DNA of 64,000 bases from Halosimplex aquaticum (GCF_028747785.1 NZ_CP118158.1:4650001-4714000); one strand, 5' to 3'; positions 1 through 9,566 are shown, numbered from the stretch's first letter. Notes: generated from the letters alone by a model not told the origin. Translations and numbers: made by a program.

Positions 1-1552
1 GCCACGTGTCGTGCATGATGTCGGTGACCGTCTCCACCACGTCGGGGTCGTGGCCGAACGTCTGGCGGACCCACTCGTCGGTGATCGCCTCGGTTTCGAG
101 GTCGGGATCCCACGCGAGGCGGCCGTAGCCGTAGAGGTTCGCCTGCGCGAGGTAGTGGCCGGTCCAGCTTCTGTCCTCGCCGGGACCGCCGACTCCGGCC
201 ATCCCGGTCCCCTCGTCGGTGAACAGGTCCTTCACTTTCGTGCCGTGGCCCTCGGGGTCGGTGTCGAACTCCAGGACCTCCTTCCACATCGGGACGTGAT
301 AGCAGGCGTGGACGTGCTGACCGGTGTACTCCCCGGTGATCTGGAGTTCCAGCCCAAGTTCGGTCTCGGGCATCTGCCCGAACACCGGCGAGACGGGCTC
401 GCGGGGCTGGAAGTCGATGGGGCCGTTCTTGACCTGGATCGTGACGTTGTCGCGGAACTCGCCGTCGAGTGGTTCGAAGGTGTCGTACTGCTGGACGGCG
501 CGGTCCTTGTGCGAGCCGTAGACGAACGCGCGCCACCAGACGCGGCCGCCGTGGGGTTCCAGCGCCTCGGCGAGGACGTTCGCGCCGTCGACGTGGTCGG
601 CGTCGTAGTTGTACGGTCCCGGTTGGCCCTCCGAGTCGGCCTTGACGAGAAAGCCGCCGAAGTCGGGGATCAGGTCGTAGATCTCGTCGGCTTTCTCGGC
701 CCACCACTGCGCGACTTCGGGGTCGTTGGGGTCCGAGGTGTCGAGGCCGCCGATCTTCTCGGGCGCGCCGAAGTTGACCGAGAGGTAGGTCGTGGTGCCG
801 TACCGGCGGAGGAGGGAAGCGAGACCGGTCAGCTTCTCCAGATAGCGCGTTTCGAGCAGGCGCCACCCCTCCAGTACGTCCATCGCCTCGTTGGCGCTGT
901 CGCGGCCCGGGATCTGCGTGTTGACGTTGTTGAGGACGATCCCGTTGATCCCGACCGACGCGAGCAGCCGCGCGTAGTCGCGGTAGCGCTCCCGGAGATC
1001 CGGCAGCGTCTCGAAGTCGAAGACGGACTGGCCGGCGTAGCCCCGCTCGACCGACCCGCGGAAGGGGTTGTCCCAGTGATTGATCAGCCGGTCGGGCGAG
1101 GCGGGTTCCTCGACGACGTGGACGTCCTCGATCGGCTCGTGATTCGACAGCAGCCGCAACAGGTGGAAGGTACCGTAGACGAGCCCGCTGTCCGACGACG
1201 CGGAGACGACGAGCACGTCGGTTCCCTCCCACTCGCCGGTCGTGATCACGTAGCCGCCCTCGGCGAGGTCGGCGACGCGCTCCTCGTCGACGCACTGGGC
1301 CACCACGTCCATGTCCGCTGGCGTACCGACGGCGAGGAAGCCGTCGGTCGTGCGGGGCGGGTGCTGCCAGAGGTGCGGGTCGCGCCCGAGCAGGCCGCCG
1401 AGGCCGCGACGGAGTTCCTCGCGGACCGCTCCGAGTTCGCGGGACTGCTCGGAGACGTAGGCGTGCGAACAGAGACGCCGGTAGGACGCCCGGAGGGCCT
1501 CGTCGCGGACCTCGCGGTATCGGAGCCAGCAGTCGTCGTAATCGGGTTGCAT
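1..1552 (-). CDS. Alpha-glucuronidase, GH67 (partial, C-terminus beyond window)
   Basis: Predicted glycoside hydrolase family 67 enzyme that removes (4-O-methyl)glucuronic acid from the end of xylo-oligosaccharides. About 517 codons are present of the 680-700 usual for the family; the rest lies beyond the left edge. The catalytic acid is visible as E308 in KADSEGQPGP, and the two carboxylates as D380 in NGPIDFQ and E408 in ITGEYTGQ, with the same spacing as in characterised bacterial enzymes. No signal peptide is seen, so it should work in the cytoplasm on imported oligomers. The chosen ATG lies 28 bases below a TATA-like element. It is divergent from the xylanase gene, which supports a shared role in glucuronoxylan use. 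The family call is firm. Confidence 0.93.
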   Translation of the reverse strand, partial: MQPDYDDCWLRYREVRDEALRASYRRLCSHAYVSEQSRELGAVREELRRGLGGLLGRDPHLWQHPPRTTDGFLAVGTPADMDVVAQCVDEERVADLAEGGYVITTGEWEGTDVLVVSASSDSGLVYGTFHLLRLLSNHEPIEDVHVVEEPASPDRLINHWDNPFRGSVERGYAGQSVFDFETLPDLRERYRDYARLLASVGINGIVLNNVNTQIPGRDSANEAMDVLEGWRLLETRYLEKLTGLASLLRRYGTTTYLSVNFGAPEKIGGLDTSDPNDPEVAQWWAEKADEIYDLIPDFGGFLVKADSEGQPGPYNYDADHVDGANVLAEALEPHGGRVWWRAFVYGSHKDRAVQQYDTFEPLDGEFRDNVTIQVKNGPIDFQPREPVSPVFGQMPETELGLELQITGEYTGQHVHACYHVPMWKEVLEFDTDPEGHGTKVKDLFTDEGTGMAGVGGPGEDRSWTGHYLAQANLYGYGRLAWDPDLETEAITDEWVRQTFGHDPDVVETVTDIMHDTW

Positions 1553-1576
1553 ACGAGTCCCAATCACCGTCACTCA

Positions 1577-1583
1577 CTTAAAC
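1577..1583 (-). promoter_or_regulatory. TATA-like element of the GH67 gene
   Basis: The minus strand reads GTTTAAG here, centred 28 bases before the ATG at 1552. This fits the haloarchaeal pattern of a TATA box followed by a leaderless or nearly leaderless transcript. The assignment rests on position and sequence only. Confidence 0.5.
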
Positions 1584-1711
1584 GCTACCGACGAGGGGCT
1601 CGCGGGCGCCGAACGAGGGGAGAGCGGTCGATTCCGTACCGCTCGCCCTTCGCGCCACGTCTCGTGCGCCGGCGGTCTCCTCCCGGTCGGTTCCGTTAGT
1701 CAAGGGGAAAA

Positions 1712-1719
1712 CATTTATG
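1712..1719 (+). promoter_or_regulatory. TATA-like element of the xylanase gene
   Basis: CATTTATG lies in an A/T-rich patch of otherwise GC-rich DNA, about 34 bases before the ATG at 1750. A start about 25 bases downstream would give a leader of only a few bases. It supports the ATG at 1750 over the in-frame ATG at 1717, which falls inside the promoter. Confidence 0.5.
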
Positions 1720-1749
1720 TGTGATATTCACCACGTTCGAGGCATATCC

Positions 1750-3858
1750 ATGCCAGCCGGCGATCCATCAGGATCGGACAGTACCGACAGCGACGGTGCC
1801 GCTATCGGCCGCCGGCCGTTGCTGGGGGCGCTCGCGGCCGTCGGCCTCGCGGGGTGTCCTGGACAGAGCGGGGACGGTGAGACGGATTCACCGGGCGACG
1901 ACAGCGAGGTGACGGAACCCGCGACGGACGGCGTCGGCGGGACGACCCCGCGGACGGCGGCAGACGGCTGGCCGGACGTCGCGGACCCGTACTACGGGCG
2001 ACTCGCGGCAGATCTCGAGGAGATGGGCCTGCCAGCGGGCGAGTTCGTCTACGCCGAGAGCGAGAGCGCGACGCTCGACGCCTTCTCCGTCAACTCGTCG
2101 GTCGGGGAGACGTCGTCGGTCTCGGTCGGAGACGGCGATCCCTTCTCGTCGGCGGTGCGCGTGACCGTCGCCGAGGAGACGGAGAACCCGTGGGACGTGA
2201 CGATGAAGGGTACGGTCACCGACCGGTCGGTCGCCGCGGGGGACGTGCTCCTCGCGGTCGTCTCCCTCCGCGGTCCCGAATCGAGCGAGTCGCCCCCGAC
2301 GGTGCAGTTCGTCGCGAAGAGCGAGGACAACGTCGAGACGAACATGGTCCGGACGACGCCGCAGGTCCAGCCGCCCGCGGAGTGGACGCGCTACTACGTC
2401 CCCATCGAGTTCGACTACGACGCCGAGGCTGGGGCCTGGTGGGTCGAACTGTTCCTCGGATACGGCCCGCAGACGGTCGACGTGGGCGGGATCGCCCTGA
2501 TCGACTTCGACCAGCGGGTCGCGGCCGAAGAGTTGCCCAGCGGACCCGCGGACGCGGGAGCGACCGGTACGGGGACTGACGACGACAGCGACTGGGAGGC
2601 GGCCGCCGACGAGCGGATCCGGGAGCACCGGACGAGCGACCTCACGGTCGAAGTGACCGACGTCGCGGGCGATCCCGTCGAGGGAGCGACCGTCGACGTG
2701 GCGATGCGCGAGCACGCATTCGGCTTCGGGACGGCGATCAACGCCGGCCACCTCCTGGACGAGACGGAGGAGGGCGACCCGTACCGCGAGCACGTCACGG
2801 ACCTGTTCAACCTGGCCGTCCTCGGCAACCACCACAAGTGGCGGTTCTGGGAGGAGGAACGCGAGACGGCCGACGGCGCGACCGAGTGGGTCCTCGACCG
2901 GGGGCTGGACTTGCGCGGGCACGTCTGCCTGTGGGCGAACGTCTCCGCGTGGGCGGTACCCCCGGACGTGGTCAGCGCGATGGGCGTCGAGTGGGCGGAC
3001 AACGGCGTCACCGACCCGGAACTCGACCCCGAACGCGTCCGCCAGCGGAGCATGGAACACGTCTCCGCGATCATCGAGCACTACGGCGAGGATATCACCG
3101 AGTGGGAAGTCGCGAACGAGGTGATCCACGAACCGGGCCTGATCAAGGCCGTCAACGGCGTGCGGGCCACGGAGTCCACCTCGCTCGGCGACGTCGATCC
3201 CGTGGAAGCGCCGGTCCTGGCGGAGTGGTACGGCGCCGCACGCGAGGCGGTCCCGGACGGCACGCCGCTCGCCGTCAACGACTACAACACGCTCGCCGGC
3301 CCCTACGAGTCGACTCGGGCCGACTACGAGCGCCAGATCGAGTTCCTCGCCGACTCCGACGCGGGCCTCGACGCCGTCGGACTCCAGTGCCACTTCGACC
3401 AGAGATCCGCGCTGACGCCCGAGCAGGTCATGGACGGGCTCGACCGCTACGCGGCCCACGACGTCCGCCTGCGGATCACCGAGTTCGACATGGCCGACGA
3501 CGGCTGGGCCGAGGAGGACAAGGCGGTCTTCTTCCGGCAGTTCCTGAAGACGGCGTTCAGTCACCCGGCGGTCGACGACTTCCTCGTCTGGGGGATCCTC
3601 GACACGCTCCACTGGCGGGACGACGCGCCCTTCTTCGCCGAGGGCTGGGAGGAGAAACCCGCCCTCGTCGAGTACCGCGACCTCGTCTTCGAGGAGTGGT
3701 GGACTGAAGAGAGCGGCGAGACCGACGCCGACGGCACCTACGCCGTGACGGGATTCGAGGGCGAGTACGAGATCACCGCCACGGTCGACGGCGAGGAGCT
3801 ACACGACACCGCATCGCTCGGGGACGGGGGCGCGACGGTCGAACTCTCCCCCGAGTGA
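1750..3858 (+). CDS. Endo-1,4-beta-xylanase, GH10 lipoprotein
   Basis: Predicted secreted xylanase of family GH10, which cuts the beta-1,4 backbone of xylan. The N-terminus has a twin-arginine signal (GRRPLLGALAAVGLAGC) ending in a lipobox cysteine at residue 36, so it is probably exported by Tat and anchored to the outside of the membrane. A low-complexity acidic linker follows, then a beta-sandwich that resembles a carbohydrate-binding module (about residues 80-260), then the GH10 barrel from about 310. The acid/base is E457 (VANEV) and the nucleophile E578 (RITEFDM). About 40 C-terminal residues look like a further small beta domain. The start at 1750 was preferred because the upstream ATG overlaps the TATA element. 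It should generate substrate for the GH67 and GH3 neighbours. Confidence 0.92.
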   Translation: MPAGDPSGSDSTDSDGAAIGRRPLLGALAAVGLAGCPGQSGDGETDSPGDDSEVTEPATDGVGGTTPRTAADGWPDVADPYYGRLAADLEEMGLPAGEFVYAESESATLDAFSVNSSVGETSSVSVGDGDPFSSAVRVTVAEETENPWDVTMKGTVTDRSVAAGDVLLAVVSLRGPESSESPPTVQFVAKSEDNVETNMVRTTPQVQPPAEWTRYYVPIEFDYDAEAGAWWVELFLGYGPQTVDVGGIALIDFDQRVAAEELPSGPADAGATGTGTDDDSDWEAAADERIREHRTSDLTVEVTDVAGDPVEGATVDVAMREHAFGFGTAINAGHLLDETEEGDPYREHVTDLFNLAVLGNHHKWRFWEEERETADGATEWVLDRGLDLRGHVCLWANVSAWAVPPDVVSAMGVEWADNGVTDPELDPERVRQRSMEHVSAIIEHYGEDITEWEVANEVIHEPGLIKAVNGVRATESTSLGDVDPVEAPVLAEWYGAAREAVPDGTPLAVNDYNTLAGPYESTRADYERQIEFLADSDAGLDAVGLQCHFDQRSALTPEQVMDGLDRYAAHDVRLRITEFDMADDGWAEEDKAVFFRQFLKTAFSHPAVDDFLVWGILDTLHWRDDAPFFAEGWEEKPALVEYRDLVFEEWWTEESGETDADGTYAVTGFEGEYEITATVDGEELHDTASLGDGGATVELSPE

Positions 3859-3902
3859 GAGGCTGGCCCCTCACGGGACGAGACGCGGCACCGGCCCGGA
3901 AC

Positions 3903-3910
3903 CATTATAG
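3903..3910 (+). promoter_or_regulatory. TATA-like element of the GH3 gene
   Basis: CATTATAG is centred about 30 bases before the ATG at 3937. The GH3 gene therefore probably has its own promoter although it follows the xylanase gene on the same strand after a 78-base gap. Confidence 0.5.
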
Positions 3911-3936
3911 TCCGGGATCACGACCTCTCGGCCGTA

Positions 3937-6300
3937 ATGGCAGCCGAGCCCGAGCACGTCTACCGCGACCCGACAGCATCGACTTCGCGACGCGTCGAGG
4001 ACCTCCTCTCCCGGATGACGCTCGAAGAGAAGGCCGCCCAGCTTGGGTCGGTCAGTCCCAGCCGGAACGTCGCAGACGAGGCCGAGAACGAGGGCGACGG
4101 CGGGACCCCGATGATCGAGGACGGCGAACTCAACCGCGAGGCGGCCGAGGAACTGCTCGCCGAGGGCATCGGCCACCTCACCCGCATCGGCGGCGAGGGG
4201 AGCCTCCCGCCCGAGCGCGCCGCCGAGATCACGAACGAACTCCAGACGTTCCTCACCGAGGAGACGCGCCTGGGGATCCCCGCGATCCCCCACGAGGAGT
4301 GTCTGAGCGGGTACATGGGGCCCGAGGGAACCACCTTCCCGCAGGGCATCGGGATGGCCAGCACGTGGGACCCGGACCTGATGGAGGCGGTCACCGACAC
4401 GATCGGCGACCAGCTCGAAGCGATCGGCACGGCCCACGCGCTCTCGCCCGTGCTCGACGTGGCCCGCGACCTGCGCTGGGGGCGCGTCGAGGAGACCTTC
4501 GGCGAGGACCCGTACCTCGTCGCGCAGCTGGCGACCGCGTACGTCTCCGGACTGCAGGGCGACTCGCCCGCCGACGGCATCTCGGCGACGCTCAAGCACT
4601 TCGTCGGCCACGGCGTCGGCGCGGGCGGGAAGAACCGCTCGTCCGTCGACGTCAGCGAGCGCCAGCTGCGCGAGGTCCACATGTTCCCCTTCGAGGCCGC
4701 GATCCAGGAGGCCGACGCCGAGTCGGTCATGAACGCCTACCACGACATCGACGGCATCCCCTGCGCGAAAGACGAGCGGCTACTGACGGACGTGCTCCGG
4801 GGCGAGTGGGGCTTCGACGGTCACGTCGTCTCCGACTACTTCAGCGTGGACTTCCTGAAGGAAGAGCACGGCGTCGCCGCGACCCAGCGCGAGGCGGGAG
4901 TCGCCGCCGTCGAGGCCGGGATCGACGTGGAACTGCCCAACACCGACTGTTACGAGTACCTGCCGGAGGCCGTCCGCCGGGGCGAACTCGCCGAGGAGAC
5001 GCTCGACGAGTCCGTCCGCCGCGTCCTCCGAGCGAAGTTCGAGAAGGGACTGTTCGAGGACCCGACGGTCGACGTCGACGCCGCGACCGACCCCTACGAG
5101 GACGAGTTCGCCGCGGACCTCGCCCGTGAGGCCGCCCGCGACTCGCTGGTCGTCCTGAAGAACGAGAGCGACCTCCTGCCGCTCGACGGGGCCGACTCCG
5201 TCGCCGTCGTCGGGCCGAAGGCCGACGACAAGAAGGGGATGCTCGGCGACTACGCCTACGCCGCCCACTACCCCGAAGAGGAGTACGAGTTCGAGGCCGA
5301 CACGCCGCTCGCCGCCATCGAGAACCGCGTCGACGCCGACGTGTCCTACGCCCAGGGCTGCACAGCCACGGGCAACTCGACGGACGAGATCGGCCGCGCC
5401 GTCGAGGCCGCGGAGGACGCCGACGTGGCGCTGGCGTTCGTCGGCGCTCGCTCGGCCGTCGACTTCTCCGACGCGGAGGGCGACAAGCGCGAGAAGCCGA
5501 TGGTCCCGACCAGCGGCGAGGGCTGCGACGTGACCGACCTCGGCCTCCCTGGCGTCCAGAAACGGCTCGTCGAGCGGGTTCAGGAGACCGACACCCCCGT
5601 CGTCGTCGTACTCGTGAGCGGGAAGCCCCACGCGATCCCCGAGATCGACGAGGGCGCCGAGGCCGTGGTCCAGGCGTGGCTCCCTGGCGAGGAAGCCGGC
5701 AACGCCGTCGTCGACGTGGTCTTCGACGGCCACGACTCCGGTGGTCATCTCCCGGTCTCGATGCCAAAGTCCGTGGGTCAACTGCCGGTCCACTACAGCC
5801 GCAAGCCCAACACGTTCAGCGAGGACTACGTCTACGACGACGCCCAGCCCGTCTATCCGTTCGGCCACGGGCTGAGCTACGCCGAGTTCGAGTTCTCGGA
5901 TCTGGACGTGTCGGACGTCGAGATCGGCCCCTCGGACACGGTCACCGCGAGCGTCACGGTGGAGAACACCGCCGACCGGCCCGGCAGCGACGTGGTCCAG
6001 CTCTACGTCTCCGCCGAGAACCCCGACCAGGCCCGGCCCGTCCAGGAACTCAAAGGGTTCCGTCGGGTCGAGCTAGACGGCGGCGAGTCCGCGCGCGTCT
6101 CGTTCGAACTCGGCGCGAGCCAGTTGGCTTACCACGACCGCTCGATGACCCTCGCCGTCGAGGAGGGCGAGTACGAACTGCGAGTCGCCCACTCTGCCAC
6201 AGACGTCGCCGAGACCGCGACCGTCTCGGTGACCGAGTCGAAACCCGTCCCCCGGACCGCGCGTCGGTACGTCACCGAGACGACCGTCGACGAGGCCTGA
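3937..6300 (+). CDS. GH3 beta-glucosidase/beta-xylosidase
   Basis: Predicted exo-acting glycoside hydrolase of family GH3 (787 residues, normal for three-domain members). The N-terminal barrel carries KHFVGHG and the nucleophile D300 in VVSDYFS. The second alpha/beta domain begins near residue 400, and a fibronectin III-like domain (PVYPFGHGLSYAEF and the end of the protein) closes it. No signal peptide is present, so it probably acts in the cytoplasm. Given the xylanase and glucuronidase next door, release of xylose from short xylo-oligomers is the likely job, but sequence alone does not separate beta-xylosidase from beta-glucosidase or arabinofuranosidase activity. Confidence 0.9.
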   Translation: MAAEPEHVYRDPTASTSRRVEDLLSRMTLEEKAAQLGSVSPSRNVADEAENEGDGGTPMIEDGELNREAAEELLAEGIGHLTRIGGEGSLPPERAAEITNELQTFLTEETRLGIPAIPHEECLSGYMGPEGTTFPQGIGMASTWDPDLMEAVTDTIGDQLEAIGTAHALSPVLDVARDLRWGRVEETFGEDPYLVAQLATAYVSGLQGDSPADGISATLKHFVGHGVGAGGKNRSSVDVSERQLREVHMFPFEAAIQEADAESVMNAYHDIDGIPCAKDERLLTDVLRGEWGFDGHVVSDYFSVDFLKEEHGVAATQREAGVAAVEAGIDVELPNTDCYEYLPEAVRRGELAEETLDESVRRVLRAKFEKGLFEDPTVDVDAATDPYEDEFAADLAREAARDSLVVLKNESDLLPLDGADSVAVVGPKADDKKGMLGDYAYAAHYPEEEYEFEADTPLAAIENRVDADVSYAQGCTATGNSTDEIGRAVEAAEDADVALAFVGARSAVDFSDAEGDKREKPMVPTSGEGCDVTDLGLPGVQKRLVERVQETDTPVVVVLVSGKPHAIPEIDEGAEAVVQAWLPGEEAGNAVVDVVFDGHDSGGHLPVSMPKSVGQLPVHYSRKPNTFSEDYVYDDAQPVYPFGHGLSYAEFEFSDLDVSDVEIGPSDTVTASVTVENTADRPGSDVVQLYVSAENPDQARPVQELKGFRRVELDGGESARVSFELGASQLAYHDRSMTLAVEEGEYELRVAHSATDVAETATVSVTESKPVPRTARRYVTETTVDEA

Positions 6301-6386
6301 TCCGGGAGGACAGGCGAATCGGTCGAGGTCTGGGTGCGAACGGTCGGTGTGGTAACGCTTTTTTCGGAGACTGCCGATTGAGCGCT

Positions 6387-6434
6387 ATGCGCAGTCCACG
6401 GGCGGTCGACGAGGAGGTGGCCGACGGTGAGTGA
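6387..6434 (+). other. Possible 15-codon leader ORF coupled to the next gene
   Basis: An ATG lies 25 bases below a CTTTTTTC TATA-like element (6358-6366), where a leaderless start is expected, and opens a 15-residue frame (MRSPRAVDEEVADGE). Its stop overlaps the GTG of the next gene, and a strong Shine-Dalgarno-like GGAGGTGG (6413-6420) sits inside it, six bases before that GTG. Translation of the small frame could open or couple the downstream start. It may instead be only a short untranslated leader. Confidence 0.3.
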
Positions 6435-6675
6435 CACAGCGGCGGAGAAGAGCGGCCGCGAGATGGCGGTCGAAGCCCTCTGTGACCAGTCGCGGAAGAT
6501 CCTGGGCGTGTTCACGATCGCCGTCGTCTTCTTGCTGATCCAGGTGCCGTACCTGTTCGTCGTCGACCAGGACTCGTCGCTGTTCGTCGTCGCGACGCTC
6601 AACATCATCGGGAGCGGTGGCTTCGCGGTCGTGAGCGGGAGCGCGCTCTGGTTCTGTAGTCAGCAAGCGGACTGA
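6427..6675 (+). CDS. Small two-helix membrane protein, unknown function
   Basis: An 82-residue protein starting at GTG, chosen because GGAGGTGG lies six bases upstream. It has an N-terminal soluble helix followed by two hydrophobic segments (about 25-45 and 53-75) with a short acidic loop (VVDQDSS). I do not recognise a family. It lies after the GH3 gene but has its own TATA-like element at 6358-6366, so a role in xylan use cannot be inferred. Confidence 0.6.
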   Translation: MSDTAAEKSGREMAVEALCDQSRKILGVFTIAVVFLLIQVPYLFVVDQDSSLFVVATLNIIGSGGFAVVSGSALWFCSQQAD

Positions 6676-6800
6676 TCACCGCCCGCTGGTACTCGGCGGT
6701 CTGCTGGCGGGCACGGGAGTGGACCGATGCGGATCGATGTCTGAGGAAACCGGGACCCGCCGCTTCGGAACGTGGTCGAACGGAAGAAAAGGGGGACCGG

Positions 6801-7178
6801 TCAGGCCGACGAGGTCGCCCGCGCGTACAGTTTGTTCGCGAACAGGAACCCGTAGATGCTCGCACCGAGGGCGATGAGAGTCGCCCCGAAGATCCCCATC
6901 ATCCCGGCGAACACCTTGTGGGCGAGGACAGTGCCCTCGACCGCTCCGAAGCTCCGCACGCCGTCCGGGAGCCCGTTCATGAGCGAGATGAACCCGTCCT
7001 CCCCGCCGATGACGATCGCGGGCGTCCCGTTGACGAGCGTGGCCCCGAGACCGATGCTCGCGACACCCATCAGGATGATCACAAGCGAGATGTTCCCCGT
7101 GACGAAGTAGTACAGCGCCAGCACGTACGCTCTCGCCCCACTCGATTCCTGGTTGGCTCGTTCGATAGCCTGCCTCAT
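6801..7178 (-). CDS. Small membrane protein, unknown function
   Basis: A 125-residue protein with hydrophobic segments at about 19-45, 48-62 and 88-118, so probably two or three membrane helices joined by a Gly-rich loop. A TATA-like TTTGAAATA (about 7199-7207 on this strand) is centred 25 bases before the ATG at 7178, which supports the start. I recognise no family. It is transcribed away from the binding-protein gene at 7403. Confidence 0.6.
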   Translation of the reverse strand: MRQAIERANQESSGARAYVLALYYFVTGNISLVIILMGVASIGLGATLVNGTPAIVIGGEDGFISLMNGLPDGVRSFGAVEGTVLAHKVFAGMMGIFGATLIALGASIYGFLFANKLYARATSSA

Positions 7179-7218
7179 GTGCGATAGACTGTTTCACACA
7201 TGTATTTCAAACTTCCGC

Positions 7219-7234
7219 TTGCGCGGGCGGGCCC
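7219..7234. repeat. 16-bp perfect GC palindrome
   Basis: CGGGCGGGCCCGCCCG is self-complementary and sits between two divergent promoters. It could be a regulator site or a barrier between them. Nothing else in the 220-base gap looks coding. Confidence 0.4.
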
Positions 7235-7372
7235 GCCCGATGCGCACACGGGAGAGAACTGATCAACCCGGCTGTTCCGGTCCGTTCCCGTCGCGTTCGC
7301 CGAACCAGCTGCGGACAGCCGCTCCCGTCGCCCAATTTATTCTTCTCTAATAGATAGGAAATTTAAAATTAT

Positions 7373-7381
7373 ATTTAAATA
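7373..7381 (+). promoter_or_regulatory. Strong TATA-like element of the binding-protein gene
   Basis: ATTTAAATA is centred 26 bases before the ATG at 7403, inside about 45 bases of almost pure A/T. This is the strongest-looking promoter in the xylan region and predicts a leaderless transcript. Confidence 0.6.
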
Positions 7382-7402
7382 CAAGTCGCAAAAGGTAGTG
7401 GT

Positions 7403-9541
7403 ATGCGGAAGCTTGACAGCATCCGTGGCAAGGAGTTATCGCGACGCCGGTATGCGCAGATACTGGCTGGAATGGGAGTAGCCGGGCTGGCTGGCTGCCC
7501 GAGCGACAGCGGCGACGGTGGTGATGGAGGGAGTACCGCGACGCCGACGCCGAGCGGCGACGGCGACACGGACACGAACGGCGGTGGTGGCGACGACACG
7601 GACACGACGACCGATCAGGAGGCGGTCACCGACACGATCAGCTACGCGGTGCCGAACTCGCCGGACGTGTTCAACTGGAACCCGTGGACCCCGCAGGACA
7701 ACACGGCGGGCGACCTGTGGATGTCGGAACTCCACGGGTTGCGGAACGTCCACACGACGAAAACGTCATACAGCGGGACGACCGTCCCGACGCCGCACAA
7801 GCCCGACCACGATCAGATCGAGATCATGACGTGGATCGAGGACTACGAGGTCTCGCCGCCGTTCGACTGGCGGGACCACCACGACGACCGGTCGTCCTAC
7901 TGGAACAGCGACCCCTACGACGCCGTGGCCCGCGAGAAGCACAACCACGTCAACTTCTTCAAGAACGGCAACAAGTTCACCGAGGACGCCACGTTCAACC
8001 AGAAGGCCGAGAGCCAGTGGACGATCCACTACTGGAAGGACAAGGGCGAGGTCCCCGAACAGGACAAGAAACCGACCAGTCGGCCGGTACTCGAAGCCGA
8101 CGCCGGCCCCGTGGACGGCAACCCGCCGATCCACCCCGACTTCACCGAGCCATACCTGGAGCGGTACCTCGACGCCGGGACCGAAGACGAGGTCAACGCC
8201 ATCACGGACGAGTTGACGAGCGACCGTATCGGGCTCCGACGGATCGCGCTAAACGGCGGGACCGACGAGGCGCTCGCCGGGTCCGGTCCGTACGTCCTCA
8301 AATCGATGGACGACGTCGGTTCGGAGAAGATGGTCCTGCACCTCGACAAGGACCACCCGAACGCGGAGCACACGAACGTCGAAAAGCTCGCGCTCTACTG
8401 GGCTGGAGGCGACCGGCGGAACACGCTGATGACGGAAGGCCAACTCGACCTCAGTAGCGGCGCGATCACGCCCGGCGGGACGATGACCCGGGAAGCACTG
8501 CCCGACCACGTCCAGGAGTTCACCCGCTGGCTGCGCGCGACGGGCGGGGACATGTGGAAACTCAACTGGCACAACAAACACCTCCAGAACCTCTGGGTCC
8601 GCCGCGCGCTCGTCGAGGCGATCGACTGGAACGCCGTCAGCGCGAACGGCTGGGGCCAGGAGGGGTCGCAGGTCCTCGAACACGACACCTTCATGCTCGA
8701 CGCGCAGTCGAAGCGACACTTCTCGGAGGACTTCCTCAACAGCCTGCACACCTACTCCCGCTCGGCCAACAAGAAGCGGGCGACGGAGTACATGAAGCGG
8801 GCCGGCTACTCGAAACAGGGCGGGCAGTGGATCGACCGGGACGGCAACGCGGCGTCGATCGACCTCATCGCCACGTCGAACATCCAGGCCCACATCAAAG
8901 CGGGCCAGACGATCAAGGCGAACCTCTCGAATTGGGGCTTCGGCGTCAACCTCAGCTCGCAGACGGACTCGACGTGGCAGAGCAACCTCAAACCGAAGGA
9001 CGGGCTCAACTACGACTCGACCATCTTCTGGCACGGCGACCCGTACATCTTCCAGTACTACCACGACCGCGGCGCGTGGTGGGACGAGGCGCTCGTCGCC
9101 GGGAGCCCCACCGCGGAGGACCCCTTCGAGGCCAAAGCGACCGACGAGGTCGACACGCAGAACAAACCGATCGTCCAGCAGGTGCCCAACGAACCCGGCG
9201 CCTTCGAGGCGCCCGACGAGGCGGGGAAGGCCCCCGACCTCGACAACGCGAGCGAAGTCAACCTCGTCGAGACGGTCAACGCCATCCGCAAACCCGGCAA
9301 CAGCGAGGAGGAGCTCCAACAGCTCTACCGGACGTGCGCGAAGTACTACAACTTCTACGTCCCGCACTTCCCGTTCCACCAGTACCTCACGGGATCGTAC
9401 GGCGACGTGCGCGACTTCGACTGGCCCGACCCGGGCGCCAGAGCGTTCGACTACGAGCGGTCGTTCGGTATCGAGGACGTGCTCGTGCTCGGCGGCATCG
9501 CACAGGCCAGCACGAACACCGACTTCGAACCGCCGCAGTAG
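7403..9541 (+). CDS. ABC transporter substrate-binding lipoprotein (SBP family 5)
   Basis: A 712-residue extracellular solute-binding protein of the oligopeptide/oligosaccharide type (SBP_bac_5). The N-terminus has a Tat motif (SRRRYAQILAG) and lipobox AGLAGC, then an acidic Gly/Asp/Thr linker. Binding-domain signatures include GSGPYVLKSM and the segment VRRALVEAIDWNAVS. In archaea this family binds xylo- or cello-oligosaccharides as well as peptides. The xylanase upstream and the Dpp-type permeases and ATPases at 17185-21599 make a xylo-oligosaccharide ligand plausible, but this is inference. A 9-bp hairpin follows the stop. Confidence 0.88.
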   Translation: MRKLDSIRGKELSRRRYAQILAGMGVAGLAGCPSDSGDGGDGGSTATPTPSGDGDTDTNGGGGDDTDTTTDQEAVTDTISYAVPNSPDVFNWNPWTPQDNTAGDLWMSELHGLRNVHTTKTSYSGTTVPTPHKPDHDQIEIMTWIEDYEVSPPFDWRDHHDDRSSYWNSDPYDAVAREKHNHVNFFKNGNKFTEDATFNQKAESQWTIHYWKDKGEVPEQDKKPTSRPVLEADAGPVDGNPPIHPDFTEPYLERYLDAGTEDEVNAITDELTSDRIGLRRIALNGGTDEALAGSGPYVLKSMDDVGSEKMVLHLDKDHPNAEHTNVEKLALYWAGGDRRNTLMTEGQLDLSSGAITPGGTMTREALPDHVQEFTRWLRATGGDMWKLNWHNKHLQNLWVRRALVEAIDWNAVSANGWGQEGSQVLEHDTFMLDAQSKRHFSEDFLNSLHTYSRSANKKRATEYMKRAGYSKQGGQWIDRDGNAASIDLIATSNIQAHIKAGQTIKANLSNWGFGVNLSSQTDSTWQSNLKPKDGLNYDSTIFWHGDPYIFQYYHDRGAWWDEALVAGSPTAEDPFEAKATDEVDTQNKPIVQQVPNEPGAFEAPDEAGKAPDLDNASEVNLVETVNAIRKPGNSEEELQQLYRTCAKYYNFYVPHFPFHQYLTGSYGDVRDFDWPDPGARAFDYERSFGIEDVLVLGGIAQASTNTDFEPPQ

Positions 9542-9543
9542 CC

Positions 9544-9566
9544 CGACGATCACGGACTGATCGTCG
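9544..9566. terminator. Hairpin between convergent binding-protein genes
   Basis: CGACGATCA and TGATCGTCG pair perfectly over 9 bp around a 5-base loop, three bases after the stop at 9541. No T-run follows. It probably marks the 3' end of the plus-strand transcript. Confidence 0.4.

Noticed and set aside
11..1699. Long plus-strand frame over the GH67 gene
   Set aside because: The minus strand encodes a clear GH67 enzyme with all catalytic residues; the plus frame is its shadow.
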